Below, piece by piece: positions 1 to 6,981 of a stretch of 11,884 nucleotides of DNA. Position 1 is the stretch's first letter. Every line of letters starts with the position of its first letter. Source of the stretch: Enterocloster bolteae (GTDB taxonomy: Bacteria; Bacillota_A; Clostridia; Lachnospirales; Lachnospiraceae); NCBI GenBank assembly GCA_021769025.1, contig JAETTS010000044.1:1-11884 (forward strand), in the 5' to 3' direction. Below the pieces are notes generated by a model. It was given only the letters and a program-made list of their open reading frames with translations. It was not told the DNA's origin and did no database searches. The translations under genes were made by a program, and so were the position numbers.

Positions 1-409
1 TGACAAAATCCAAAACTCCGATCCATTGATCTTTGGTCAGCACGTTCAGATATCCTTCCGGGGCCTGTCCGCCTGTGGTTCCATCAAAATCATAATACGT
101 CTTTGTAGCCCATGTTCCTGAAACCCGAACCCACACCGGCCCCAATTCCCTGGCCAAGTGGCGCAGCTTCTCATTATACAGATCTATGGGAGGATATACC
201 TGCATCAAATCCTTGTACATCGCTGCAATTCCCTCTGAACTGGGTTCTACATGGAATTCCTCTGTTCCAGCAATCTGACCTGGCGTATAAGCTTTCCAGA
301 AGGTTCCTCCTGTAACCTCTGCAAATTCAACATTGTAGGACATCAACATAGGATTGATCTTCCTGAGGGGTTTTAACCCTCCTAAAGCCAGTTTTATAAC
401 CTGGGACAT
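1..409 (-). CDS. GH79 (heparanase)-like glycoside hydrolase, N-terminal part, cut by window edge
   Basis: This is an open minus-strand frame of 136 codons whose 3' part lies beyond base 1. The start ATG at 409 is preceded by AAAGGAG about 12 nt upstream. An ATG at 416 is in another frame that does not stay protein-like. The protein begins MSQVIKLALGGLKPL and carries SYNVEFAEVTGGTFW, then PPIDLYNEKLRHLARELG, then VWVRVSGTWATKTYYDFDG and VLTKDQWIGVLDF. The 'lines of residues, all-beta start, then R-V-S-G-T-W-A' pattern is what I know from bacterial GH79/heparanase-like N-terminal domains, enzymes that act on glucuronide-containing glycans. The catalytic glutamates would lie in the missing part, so activity cannot be judged. 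No signal peptide is visible in the first 30 residues, which suggests a cytoplasmic enzyme acting on imported oligosaccharides. Family call is from memory of motifs; moderate confidence. Confidence 0.6.
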   Translation of the reverse strand, partial: MSQVIKLALGGLKPLRKINPMLMSYNVEFAEVTGGTFWKAYTPGQIAGTEEFHVEPSSEGIAAMYKDLMQVYPPIDLYNEKLRHLARELGPVWVRVSGTWATKTYYDFDGTTGGQAPEGYLNVLTKDQWIGVLDFV

Positions 410-572
410 TCTGCATCCGCTCCTTTCTTTTCTTATCTGTGCATCTATAAAATCTTCTGATCATTATGCACAAATATTCCAAATTTATGTAGATATCATA
501 CCAAACTTTGGGTATTATTTCCATAACAAATTCAAAAAAATGCCGCAAATTACCTTATAAATGTAATTTCTC
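410..572. other. AT-rich divergent intergenic region
   Basis: This stretch separates the minus-strand GH79-like gene from the plus-strand 3D-domain gene. It holds the ribosome binding site of the left gene at about 421-428 and a near-palindrome, CCAAACTTTGG, at 501-511 with flanking ATA/TAT that extends the symmetry with a one-base offset. That palindrome could be an operator for the left gene, whose promoter I cannot place with confidence; TTGTGC-18-TATAGA read on the minus strand is a weak candidate. I see no RNA gene or convincing short ORF here. Confidence 0.4.
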
Positions 573-600
573 TTGACATTTAACAGTTTTGTAATATAAT
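573..600 (+). promoter_or_regulatory. Sigma-A-type promoter of the 3D-domain gene
   Basis: A perfect -35 box TTGACA (573-578) and a perfect -10 box TATAAT (595-600) are separated by 16 nt. Transcription would start near 606-608, giving a leader of about 40 nt before the ATG at 648. This excludes the in-frame TTG at 606 as a start. Confidence 0.85.
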
Positions 601-647
601 TGTAATTGACAAGTTTTTGTTTGGATAAAATATTTGTGAGGTACTGT

Positions 648-1631
648 ATGTTTAGTTCAAAAAAGCTTCTGGCAATTGCCGCTGCGTCGTTATTGGGAAC
701 TGCATTTGCTTTCCCTGCTTCGGCTGAGACTATTTCCGGGCAGCTGGAGAATGCAGACCAAAATTCAATTTTCGGTTGGGTTTGGGACAAAGAGGATTAT
801 AACCATATTCTGAATGTAGAGTTACATATTTATCCAGCCGGCTCTGAGAATGAGATTGTGACATTGACAACAAAAGCTGACTTCTATCGTGATGACCTGC
901 AGACTTCCATCGGTGATGGATACCATGGCTTTACCTGCCCGGTTGATTGGAATACTCTTGAGGGAAATGCATTCTCTATTACTGCTTATGCTGTTTCCGA
1001 ACAAGGAAAAACCCAATTGGCAGAGACGATTTCTTATAATAAGGTTTCCGTTGTGGAACCCAAGGGAACCCAACCGGTTGGCCCTGGAAGTACTTCCGAC
1101 ACTCCTGGAGGAGCTTCAATGGTGTTATCCGGCAGCATGAATTCGTCCTCCAACATTTTGACTCCTGGTCAGTCATCCGGCCCTGGTGCTGTCAACAAGT
1201 CGTCGGGTGTAAGTTCTAGCAGCCCTGGAACCACGGGCAGCCCGTCCGGCGTGAAGCCTTACGGTCCGGGAAACTCTGGTGGCCCAGGAGGTCCAGGTTC
1301 TTATGTGACTGCCCCTGAAAAAGAGATAGCAGAAAAAGGAGAGTCTCTGGGAATCTTTGCTACCAGCGGTTATTGTACCTGTGAACTTTGCTCTGCCGGG
1401 GAGAACCTTACCTTCAGCGGAACCGTTCCCCAGGCCAATCACACCATATCCGCTGATTTAACCCTTCTTCCTCTGAACACCAAGGTAATCATAAATGACA
1501 TCGTTTATACCGTGGAGGACAAAGGAAGCAGCGTAGTCGGCAATCGTATCGATATCTACTATGCTTCTCATGAGGAAGCTGTGGCACATGGCCTGCAGGA
1601 AGCAGAAGTATTTCTGGTAAAGGAACCATAG
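648..1631 (+). CDS. Secreted 3D-domain (Asp-Asp-Asp, double-psi beta-barrel) cell-wall protein
   Basis: This is a 327-residue exported protein. Residues 1-26 are a signal peptide (KK, hydrophobic core, cleavage after FPASA). Residues about 30-135 form a predicted beta-rich module with GWVWDKED, ADFYRDDL and GDGYHGF motifs, resembling Ig-like or carbohydrate-binding modules of gut clostridia. Residues about 136-228 are a Ser/Gly/Pro linker containing SGPG, SSPG and GGPGGPG. Residues about 232-325 are a 3D domain, with its three aspartates at D270 (ISADLTLLPLNTK), D291 (VEDKG) and D302 (GNRIDIYY). The 3D fold is shared with the catalytic barrel of MltA-type lytic transglycosylases and the C-terminus of Rpf/YabE-like proteins, so a role in peptidoglycan remodelling is likely but unproven. 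Cysteines in YCTCELC (242-248) are unusual and may bind metal or form disulfides. The ATG at 648 has GAGG at 638-641 as a weak ribosome binding site; the TTG at 606 is rejected because it falls on the predicted transcription start. It is a single-gene unit with its own promoter and terminator. Confidence 0.85.
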   Translation: MFSSKKLLAIAAASLLGTAFAFPASAETISGQLENADQNSIFGWVWDKEDYNHILNVELHIYPAGSENEIVTLTTKADFYRDDLQTSIGDGYHGFTCPVDWNTLEGNAFSITAYAVSEQGKTQLAETISYNKVSVVEPKGTQPVGPGSTSDTPGGASMVLSGSMNSSSNILTPGQSSGPGAVNKSSGVSSSSPGTTGSPSGVKPYGPGNSGGPGGPGSYVTAPEKEIAEKGESLGIFATSGYCTCELCSAGENLTFSGTVPQANHTISADLTLLPLNTKVIINDIVYTVEDKGSSVVGNRIDIYYASHEEAVAHGLQEAEVFLVKEP

Positions 1632-1661
1632 TAACAGTTGTAATGAGATATGCATATTGTC

Positions 1662-1701
1662 AAGAACCGGGAAATATCCAACGATTTCCCGGTTCTTTTT
1701 T
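1662..1701 (+). terminator. Intrinsic terminator after the 3D-domain gene
   Basis: Perfect 14-bp arms AAGAACCGGGAAAT (1662-1675) and ATTTCCCGGTTCTT (1684-1697) with an 8-nt loop run into six Ts (1696-1701). It lies about 30 nt after the stop codon. On the minus strand the hairpin follows gatB but is followed by GACAA, not a T-run, so it is at best a weak terminator in that direction. No other gatB terminator is visible in 1632-1755. Confidence 0.93.
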
Positions 1702-1755
1702 GTTTCTCTTTTTCTGTCACACGAAAATCTTTCTTTATACTATAAGCGGCTCTCT

Positions 1756-3198
1756 TTATTCCCTGTCTTCCAGAAGCTCCTTCACAATCCGATTTACCAA
1801 TCCCGGATCTGCCTTCCCCTTCATAGCGCGCATGGTTTGACCCACCAAAAACCCCATAGCCTTCTGCTTTCCATTGCGATAATCCTCCACAGACTGGGGA
1901 TTGGCCTCGATCACTGCCTCAACTGCTTTTCTCAAAGCCCCCTCATCGTTCACTACCTTTAGCTTTTTCTCCTCCACATATACATCCGGATCCACATCCC
2001 GGGCGAAGATCTCCTCAAACACGGTTTTGGCTACCGTACGGTTGATCACTCCGGCATCTACCATCTGAATCAGTTTCGCCAGATGGCCTGGGGAAAATGC
2101 AAGTTCTTCCGGATCCTGCTCATGTTCTTTCAACAGCCGCATGGCTTCTGTCATCAGCCAGTTGGATACCTCTTTAGGCTTATTGCACAATTCCACTGTG
2201 GCTTCAAATACATCCGCCATATGTTTGGATCCAGTCAAAATCTCTGCATCATACTGGGGAATCTGAAATTCCCGTTGATAGCGTGCCATTTTCTCCGTCC
2301 GAAGTTCCGGCTGGCGGTCACGAATCTCCTGAAGCCACTGGTCACTTATCACCACTGGAGCCAAGTCCGGATCCGGAAAATACCGATAATCCTGGGCATC
2401 CTCTTTGGACCGCATCGCGCGGGAACTTTCTTTGTTGTCATCCCAACGTCTGGTCTCCTGTGTCACCGTTCCCCCCTCTTCCAAGATCTCAATCTGTCTC
2501 TTTCTCTCTCCTTCAATGGCTCTGACAATGGCCTTGAATGAGTTGATGTTTTTCATCTCCGTCCTGGTTCCAAATTCCCCCGCCCCAACCTGACGAACGG
2601 ACAGGTTCACATCTGCACGCATAGAGCCTTCCTGAAGCTTGCAATCAGATGCCCCCAAATACTGGATGATCAGCCGCAGCTTTTCCAGATAGGCAATGAC
2701 TTCGTCAGCATTTCTCATATCCGGTTCCGATACGATCTCGATAAGGGGAACACCGCTTCGGTTGTAATCAACCAGAGTGCAATCTTCCCATTCATCATGA
2801 ATCAGCTTTCCTGCATCCTCTTCCATATGAATCTCATGGATTCCTATCTTCTTCTTCCCTGCAGGAGTCTCGATCTCCACCCATCCGTCATGGCAGATCG
2901 GCAGGTATAGCTGAGAAATCTGATAATTCTGTGGATTATCCGGATAAAAATAGTTTTTACGGTCAAATTTGCAGTACTGATGGATGTTGCAATTGGTAGC
3001 CAGACCCACTGCCAGAGCATACTCTACCACCTGCTTATTCAAGACCGGGAGGGATCCTGGCATGCCTGTACACACCGGACAGGTATGAGAGTTGGGCTTC
3101 CCGCCAAACTCTGTGGAACAGCCACAGAAAATTTTGGTTTTGGTGGCCAACTCAACATGAACCTCAAGTCCGATTACTGTCTCATACTGTCTGCTCAT
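1756..3198 (-). CDS. gatB: Asp-tRNA(Asn)/Glu-tRNA(Gln) amidotransferase subunit B
   Basis: GatB is the kinase and tRNA-binding subunit of the GatCAB amidotransferase. It phosphorylates the side-chain carboxylate of Asp or Glu on the misacylated tRNA with ATP before amidation. The 480-residue length is normal. The family signature GLEVHVEL sits at residues 10-17. The four zinc cysteines are C25, C27, C40 and C43 in the stretch KIFCGCSTEF through HTCPVCTGMPG. ATP and tRNA-binding signatures such as KFDRKNYFYPDNPQNYQISQ and GSMRADVNLS follow. The last 150 residues are the helical YqeY-like tail that grips the tRNA, including MGFLVGQTMRAMKGKADP. The ATG at 3198 overlaps the gatA stop in ATGA, and AAGGAGGG (3206-3213) lies 7 nt upstream inside gatA, indicating translational coupling. 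It is the last gene of the aspS-gatCAB operon. Very secure. Confidence 0.98.
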   Translation of the reverse strand: MSRQYETVIGLEVHVELATKTKIFCGCSTEFGGKPNSHTCPVCTGMPGSLPVLNKQVVEYALAVGLATNCNIHQYCKFDRKNYFYPDNPQNYQISQLYLPICHDGWVEIETPAGKKKIGIHEIHMEEDAGKLIHDEWEDCTLVDYNRSGVPLIEIVSEPDMRNADEVIAYLEKLRLIIQYLGASDCKLQEGSMRADVNLSVRQVGAGEFGTRTEMKNINSFKAIVRAIEGERKRQIEILEEGGTVTQETRRWDDNKESSRAMRSKEDAQDYRYFPDPDLAPVVISDQWLQEIRDRQPELRTEKMARYQREFQIPQYDAEILTGSKHMADVFEATVELCNKPKEVSNWLMTEAMRLLKEHEQDPEELAFSPGHLAKLIQMVDAGVINRTVAKTVFEEIFARDVDPDVYVEEKKLKVVNDEGALRKAVEAVIEANPQSVEDYRNGKQKAMGFLVGQTMRAMKGKADPGLVNRIVKELLEDRE

Positions 3199-4673
3199 CT
3201 ACTCTCCCTCCTTGTCATTTTCATATCCGGCCCCTCATACGTTCGGGTCTGTTCAAATGCGTAGCCTGCCCGGATAATGTTTTTTTCTTTAAAACAGTCG
3301 CCGATTAACTGAAGGCCTATGGGCAATCCCTTGGAGTCCTTCCCGCAAGGCACTGTCATGCCCGGAAGGCCGGCCAGGTTCACGGAGATCGTATAGATAT
3401 CCCCCAGATACATTTTTAAAGGATCCCTTAAGGATTCTCCCAGTTTGGGGGCTGTAGAAGGAGCGACAGGCCCCAGGATCACATCATAGGTTTCAAAAGC
3501 CTTGTCGAATGCCTTCTTAATCAATGCCTTTGTCCGCAGAGCCTTCAAATAGTATGCATCATAGTAACCAGAGCTTAACACAAAAGAGCCCAGCATAATT
3601 CTTCGTTTAACCTCTGGTCCAAAGCCCTGGGAACGGCTTTTTTTATACATATGATGGAGTCCATCGTAGTCTTTAGCCCGAAACCCATACTTTACACCGT
3701 CAAACCGAGACAAGTTGGAACTGGCTTCTGCAGACGCAATCACATAGTAAGCCGGGATCGCATATTCTATCAGACTTAAGTCAAATTCCTCCACCACGGC
3801 TCCCTTCTCCTTAAAAACCTTTGCTGCCTGCAAAACAGCGTCTTTTACCTCCGCGTCCAGCCCCTCTCCCATATAGTCTCTGGGAATTCCGATCCGCATC
3901 CCCTTTACATCATCTGTCAAAGCAGAAGTAAAATCGCAGTCTGCCCTTGATATGGAAGTACTGTCCTTCTTATCATAGGAAGCGATAATCTCCAATATAG
4001 TAGCACAGTCTGTCACATCCTTTGCCACCGGCCCGATCTGATCCAGGGATGAACCATAGGCAACCAGCCCATACCGGGATACGGTTCCATAAGTCGGCTT
4101 CAGCCCTGTGACACCGCAGAAGGAGCTGGGCTGGCGGATGGATCCGCCAGTATCCGACCCAAGGGCATAGAAACACTCGCCGGCCGCTACCGCCGCACAG
4201 GAGCCGCCGGAAGATCCTCCCGGCACATGATCTGTGTTCCACGGATTCCTGGTGATCCCGTACGCCGAAAGCTCTGTGGTACTTCCCATGGCAAACTCAT
4301 CCATATTGGTTTTACCCAGGATCACCGCACCTGCTTTCTCCAGATTTATCACAGCTTCCGCCGTATAGGAAGGAACAAAATTATACAATATTCTGGAACT
4401 GCAGGTAGTTAACATCCCCTGGGTACAGAGATTGTCTTTTATGGCAACCGGCACACCAGCAAGGGGCCCTATCAGCGTTCCTTCCTCTATCTGTTTCTGT
4501 ACGTTTTCTGCCTGCTGCAGCGTGCGGTCTTCCTCTATGGTCACATAAGCATGAATAATGTCCTCATACTTTCTCATCTGCTCCAAGGATGCTTTGGCTG
4601 CTTCCACAGCCGTGACATCTCCGGCTTTTATCTTCCTGCCCAACTCTACGGCAGTCAAATCCAATAGGCCCAT
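3195..4673 (-). CDS. gatA: Asp-tRNA(Asn)/Glu-tRNA(Gln) amidotransferase subunit A
   Basis: GatA is the amidase of the GatCAB complex. It releases ammonia from glutamine (or asparagine), which travels to GatB to amidate Asp-tRNA-Asn or Glu-tRNA-Gln. The product is 492 residues, of normal length. The amidase-signature catalytic triad is intact: Lys79 in VPVAIKDN, Ser154 in PGGSSGGS, and nucleophile Ser178 in GSDTGGSIRQP. These numbers coincide with those I recall for the S. aureus enzyme. The ATG at 4673 has AAAGGAGG (4683-4690) 9 nt upstream. A 76-nt gap separates it from gatC upstream, without a visible promoter or hairpin, and its stop overlaps gatB by ATGA. It acts in the cytoplasm as part of an ABC heterotrimer. 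Confidence 0.98.
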   Translation of the reverse strand: MGLLDLTAVELGRKIKAGDVTAVEAAKASLEQMRKYEDIIHAYVTIEEDRTLQQAENVQKQIEEGTLIGPLAGVPVAIKDNLCTQGMLTTCSSRILYNFVPSYTAEAVINLEKAGAVILGKTNMDEFAMGSTTELSAYGITRNPWNTDHVPGGSSGGSCAAVAAGECFYALGSDTGGSIRQPSSFCGVTGLKPTYGTVSRYGLVAYGSSLDQIGPVAKDVTDCATILEIIASYDKKDSTSISRADCDFTSALTDDVKGMRIGIPRDYMGEGLDAEVKDAVLQAAKVFKEKGAVVEEFDLSLIEYAIPAYYVIASAEASSNLSRFDGVKYGFRAKDYDGLHHMYKKSRSQGFGPEVKRRIMLGSFVLSSGYYDAYYLKALRTKALIKKAFDKAFETYDVILGPVAPSTAPKLGESLRDPLKMYLGDIYTISVNLAGLPGMTVPCGKDSKGLPIGLQLIGDCFKEKNIIRAGYAFEQTRTYEGPDMKMTRRESR

Positions 4674-4749
4674 ATCGTCAATCCTCCTTTATGTTCCTCT
4701 GCTTCGTTTTATACAACCATTCCATCTACCCTTACTTCCACAGCCTTTT

Positions 4750-5043
4750 CTAATCCACAGTCTTTGGAACCTTATATGCGTCATCCTTACGTTCCGGAGC
4801 ATTTCTTAACATGTTGTCCTTATCATCCCCATTGGTTACCACATCCTCGCGGAATACATTGTTTATAGCAAACACATGGGACATAGGTTCTACACCGCTG
4901 GTATCCAATTCGTTCAACATATCGATATAATCTAACATCCGTCCCATATCCTTCTTGGCCTCTTCCTTTTCTTCTTCTGAAAGTTCCAATTTCGCAAGAA
5001 TGCCTACATAGTCTATGACTTCATCACTGATTAGCTTTGCCAT
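4750..5043 (-). CDS. gatC: Asp-tRNA(Asn)/Glu-tRNA(Gln) amidotransferase subunit C
   Basis: GatC is the small subunit that wraps around the GatA-GatB interface and stabilises the complex. The product is 97 residues, typical of the family (about 95). It begins MAKLISDEVIDYVGILAKLEL, matches the GatC N-terminal helix pattern, and continues through YIDMLNELDTSGVEPMSHV to the conserved RNAPERKDDAYKVPKTV tail. The frame stays open upstream to 5136, but ATG 5043 is chosen because AGGAGGAG (5051-5058) lies 7 nt upstream and the family starts here. The 98-nt gap to the aspS stop shows no promoter or hairpin, so it is co-transcribed. Confidence 0.96.
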   Translation of the reverse strand: MAKLISDEVIDYVGILAKLELSEEEKEEAKKDMGRMLDYIDMLNELDTSGVEPMSHVFAINNVFREDVVTNGDDKDNMLRNAPERKDDAYKVPKTVD

Positions 5044-5141
5044 CTTCCATCTCCTCCTGGTTATCTGTTGATTCGTTCCGGGCGGAATCTGTATGCCCAT
5101 GTTCTGGCTCTGGATCTTTCCAGTTGCCCAACACATCAGCT

Positions 5142-6473
5142 TTACGGCTCCAGCCTGGTCACATCCCTTGGAAACAGGGAGGTCTCCCTTACGTTCTGTT
5201 CATTTAAAAGCCGCATGGTCAGCCTCTCAAGGCCGATTCCCAAGCCACCGTGAGGCGGCATCCCATACTTAAAGATCATAAGATAAGACTGGATATCCGC
5301 TGGATCCATTCCCCGCCTCTCCATCTTTTTCAGTATCTCATGATAGTCGTGGATTCTCTGCCCTCCTGTTGTGATCTCCAGCCCCCGAAACAGCAGGTCA
5401 AAACTTAAGGTAAATCTGGGGTCCTCCGGGTCATCCATAGCATAAAACGGACGTTTTTTCGCAGGATAGTGGGTTACAAACACAAAGTCACTGTCATATT
5501 CTTCCTTAAAATACCGTCCAATCAGAATCTCTTCCTCCGGCTCCAAATCATAAGGGTTCTTGATCTTCCTGTTATATTTCTCCGCCGCCAGCTCCTTGGC
5601 CTTGTCGAAGCGGACAGCTGGGATTTTGTCAACATTTGGCAGAATCACTTCCAGCATATCCAGTTCCCGTTTATATTCCTTCTCCAAAAACTTCATTGTA
5701 TACTGCAGAAATCCTGTCTCCATAGCCATGACATCCTGGAATCCATCAATGTAGCCCATCTCAAAATCCAGGCTGATATATTCGTTTAAATGTCTGGTGG
5801 TATTGTGCTTCTCCGCCCGAAACACAGGGGCCGTCTCAAAGACTCTGTCGTAGATCCCCACCATAGTCTGTTTATAAAACTGAGGGCTTTGCCCCAATTC
5901 TGCCTTTTTGTTGAAATAATCCAGCTTAAAGACATTGGATCCACCTTCCGCCCCTCTGGCCACGATCTTAGGTGTATGGATCTCTGTAAACCCCTGTCCT
6001 GACAGAAAATCACGGAACCCTTTTACGATTCCCTCCTGAATCTTAAACTTTGCCCTCTCCCGGACATTTCGCAGGGAAATAGGACGCACAGCCAGTTTTG
6101 CTTCCAACGACGCATTCATTTTAAACTTGCTGACTGCAATAGGAAGTACCTCCGCCGGCTGTGACAGTACACGGATTTCTCTTAAACGAATCTCAACTCC
6201 AAGGGGCGACCGCTCCTCCGAATTTACAGTCCCGACTACTTCCACTGCGGATTCTTCCTTCAATTCCTTTAAAGGGAAGGAACAGGCCCCTTCCTCATAC
6301 ACACACTGTACCAGCCCTCCGGCCTTCCTCAGGATAATGAATGCCACTTCACCCATGTCCCGAATGGTATGCACTGCCCCGCGAAGTGTCACTGTCTTTC
6401 CTGTGCATCCGCCGTCTAAAAGTTCCTGAATCTCAACAACATCCTTCTTTTTTACTCCATCCATAAATTCCAT
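5142..6473 (-). CDS. aspS: Archaeal-type, probably non-discriminating aspartyl-tRNA synthetase
   Basis: This class II synthetase charges tRNA with aspartate. It is 443 residues, the short archaeal/eukaryal form without the bacterial GAD insertion. The N-terminal OB-fold anticodon-binding domain spans about 27-110. Class II motif 1 lies near GFTEIHTPKI (161-170). Motif 2 is FRAEKHNTTRHLNEY (218-232) with LDFEMG following. Motif 3 is GGLGIGLERL (409-418). His35 in the GAVHTIRDMG loop and Pro90 occupy positions where, as I recall, tRNA-Asp-specific archaeal enzymes carry Trp and Lys and relaxed ones carry His and Pro. That argues the enzyme also charges tRNA-Asn with Asp, feeding GatCAB encoded next to it. 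The ATG at 6473 has AGGAGG (6481-6486) 7 nt upstream. The T-box at 6541-6850 controls it. Many clostridia carry a second, bacterial-type aspS elsewhere; not checkable here. Confidence 0.95.
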   Translation of the reverse strand: MEFMDGVKKKDVVEIQELLDGGCTGKTVTLRGAVHTIRDMGEVAFIILRKAGGLVQCVYEEGACSFPLKELKEESAVEVVGTVNSEERSPLGVEIRLREIRVLSQPAEVLPIAVSKFKMNASLEAKLAVRPISLRNVRERAKFKIQEGIVKGFRDFLSGQGFTEIHTPKIVARGAEGGSNVFKLDYFNKKAELGQSPQFYKQTMVGIYDRVFETAPVFRAEKHNTTRHLNEYISLDFEMGYIDGFQDVMAMETGFLQYTMKFLEKEYKRELDMLEVILPNVDKIPAVRFDKAKELAAEKYNRKIKNPYDLEPEEEILIGRYFKEEYDSDFVFVTHYPAKKRPFYAMDDPEDPRFTLSFDLLFRGLEITTGGQRIHDYHEILKKMERRGMDPADIQSYLMIFKYGMPPHGGLGIGLERLTMRLLNEQNVRETSLFPRDVTRLEP

Positions 6474-6504
6474 GCCGCATCCTCCTAGAATCTTAAAGTC
6501 ACCT

Positions 6505-6535
6505 GCGTGTTACACGCTCCTGTATTCCGGAATAC
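6505..6535 (-). repeat. Two adjacent palindromes in the aspS leader
   Basis: Between the T-box terminator and the aspS ribosome binding site lie GCGTGT-T-ACACGC (6505-6517) and the perfect palindrome GTATTCCGGAATAC (6522-6535). The second repeats the GTATTCCGG of the terminator's 3' arm. Both would fold in the readthrough transcript. Function is unknown; they could be a processing site, a refolding partner or a protein-binding site. Confidence 0.5.
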
Positions 6536-6540
6536 GGATT

Positions 6541-6850
6541 TCTCCATACAAAAAGTCCCGGAATACTGTTACATATTCCGGGACGGGATCTTAGTCATAA
6601 AGCAATTCCCGCGGTACCACCCGCATTGAGATGAAAAAGCAATATCTCCTCTCTTCGCACGTAACGTGTGCCAGACGGATATGCCTACTGACGTTGCAGC
6701 TTCACTGACAAAAAGCACCGTACCGGGTTCAGCATACCGGCTCCGGAGTGTTCCCTTCGCCATTTCCCTCATGACGGCGCTCTCAGTCGGTGACGCCCTC
6801 TTCCTGTCAAGCTCCCTGGCAAGAGTCTCCTTCACAGCCATTAAAAAAAT
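6541..6850 (-). ncRNA. T-box riboswitch leader of the aspS-gatCAB operon
   Basis: This cis-acting RNA senses uncharged tRNA and lets transcription pass when charging is low. Read on the minus strand, the T-box sequence GCGGGTGGTACCGCGGG is at 6608-6624, with the tRNA-acceptor bulge UGGU at 6616-6619. Stem I is closed by GGAG (6827-6830) with CTCC (6745-6748). Its distal part shows the AGGAAGAG bulge (6798-6805), the GGCG/CGCC helix (6794-6797 with 6776-6779) and the apical CGACTGAGA (6781-6789). The specifier strand reads GGGAACA, with GAA at 6751-6753 and AAC at 6750-6752. AGTA and GAA motifs flanking the CACACGTTACGTGCG hairpin mark the stem II S-turn. In the antiterminator, GCGGGA (6607-6612) pairs with TCCCGT (6583-6588) and GCGG pairs on the other side of the bulge, excluding the terminator. 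The canonical AGUA of the stem I specifier loop is not obvious. Confidence 0.95.
6550..6584 (-). terminator. Regulated terminator of the T-box
   Basis: The 11-bp arms GTCCCGGAATA (6574-6584) and TATTCCGGGAC (6555-6565) with an 8-nt loop are followed by five Ts (6550-6554), read on the minus strand. Its 5' arm shares bases 6580-6584 with the antiterminator helix, the expected mutually exclusive arrangement. Confidence 0.93.
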
Positions 6851-6857
6851 ATGCTTT

Positions 6858-6886
6858 ATAATAGCACAATCTGTTTTCCTTTGCAA
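6858..6886 (-). promoter_or_regulatory. Promoter of the T-box/aspS-gatCAB operon
   Basis: On the minus strand, TTGCAA (6881-6886) and TATTAT (6858-6863) are separated by 17 nt. Transcription would begin near 6851, just before the T-box stem I. This places about 380 nt of leader before aspS. Confidence 0.8.
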
Positions 6887-6905
6887 TACCAAATTTTCTT
6901 AATAC

Positions 6906-6934
6906 TTGACTTTTTTTCCAGCAACACCTAGAAT
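6906..6934 (+). promoter_or_regulatory. Promoter of the MATE-mntP operon
   Basis: TTGACT (6906-6911) and TAGAAT (6929-6934) are separated by 17 nt. It is back-to-back with the T-box promoter, about 19 nt away. Just downstream, AAGATA (6939-6944) and TATCTT (6956-6961) form a 6-bp inverted repeat around the start of transcription, which could be an operator or a small hairpin. The leader of about 40 nt is too short for a riboswitch. Confidence 0.78.
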
Positions 6935-6981
6935 AGGTAAGATACTATTTTTACTTATCTTGCTTTCAAAGGAGGAATTAC

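Noticed and set aside
606..647. TTG at 606 as start of the 3D-domain gene
   Set aside because: It coincides with the predicted transcription start, has no ribosome binding site, and would put 14 residues before a complete signal peptide.
1632..1755. Separate terminator for gatB on the minus strand
   Set aside because: The only hairpin is the one after the 3D-domain gene, and on the minus strand it is not followed by a T-run.
2083..2541. Plus-strand frame of 152 residues inside gatB
   Set aside because: It is antisense to a highly conserved gene and shows no motif or ribosome binding site.
5044..5141. Hidden promoter or attenuator between aspS and gatC
   Set aside because: No -35/-10 pair or stable hairpin could be found in the 98-nt gap; it reads as a plain operon spacer.
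6912..6981. Manganese (yybP-ykoY) riboswitch before the MATE-mntP pair
   Set aside because: The leader is only about 40 nt and has none of the conserved loop sequence of that riboswitch.
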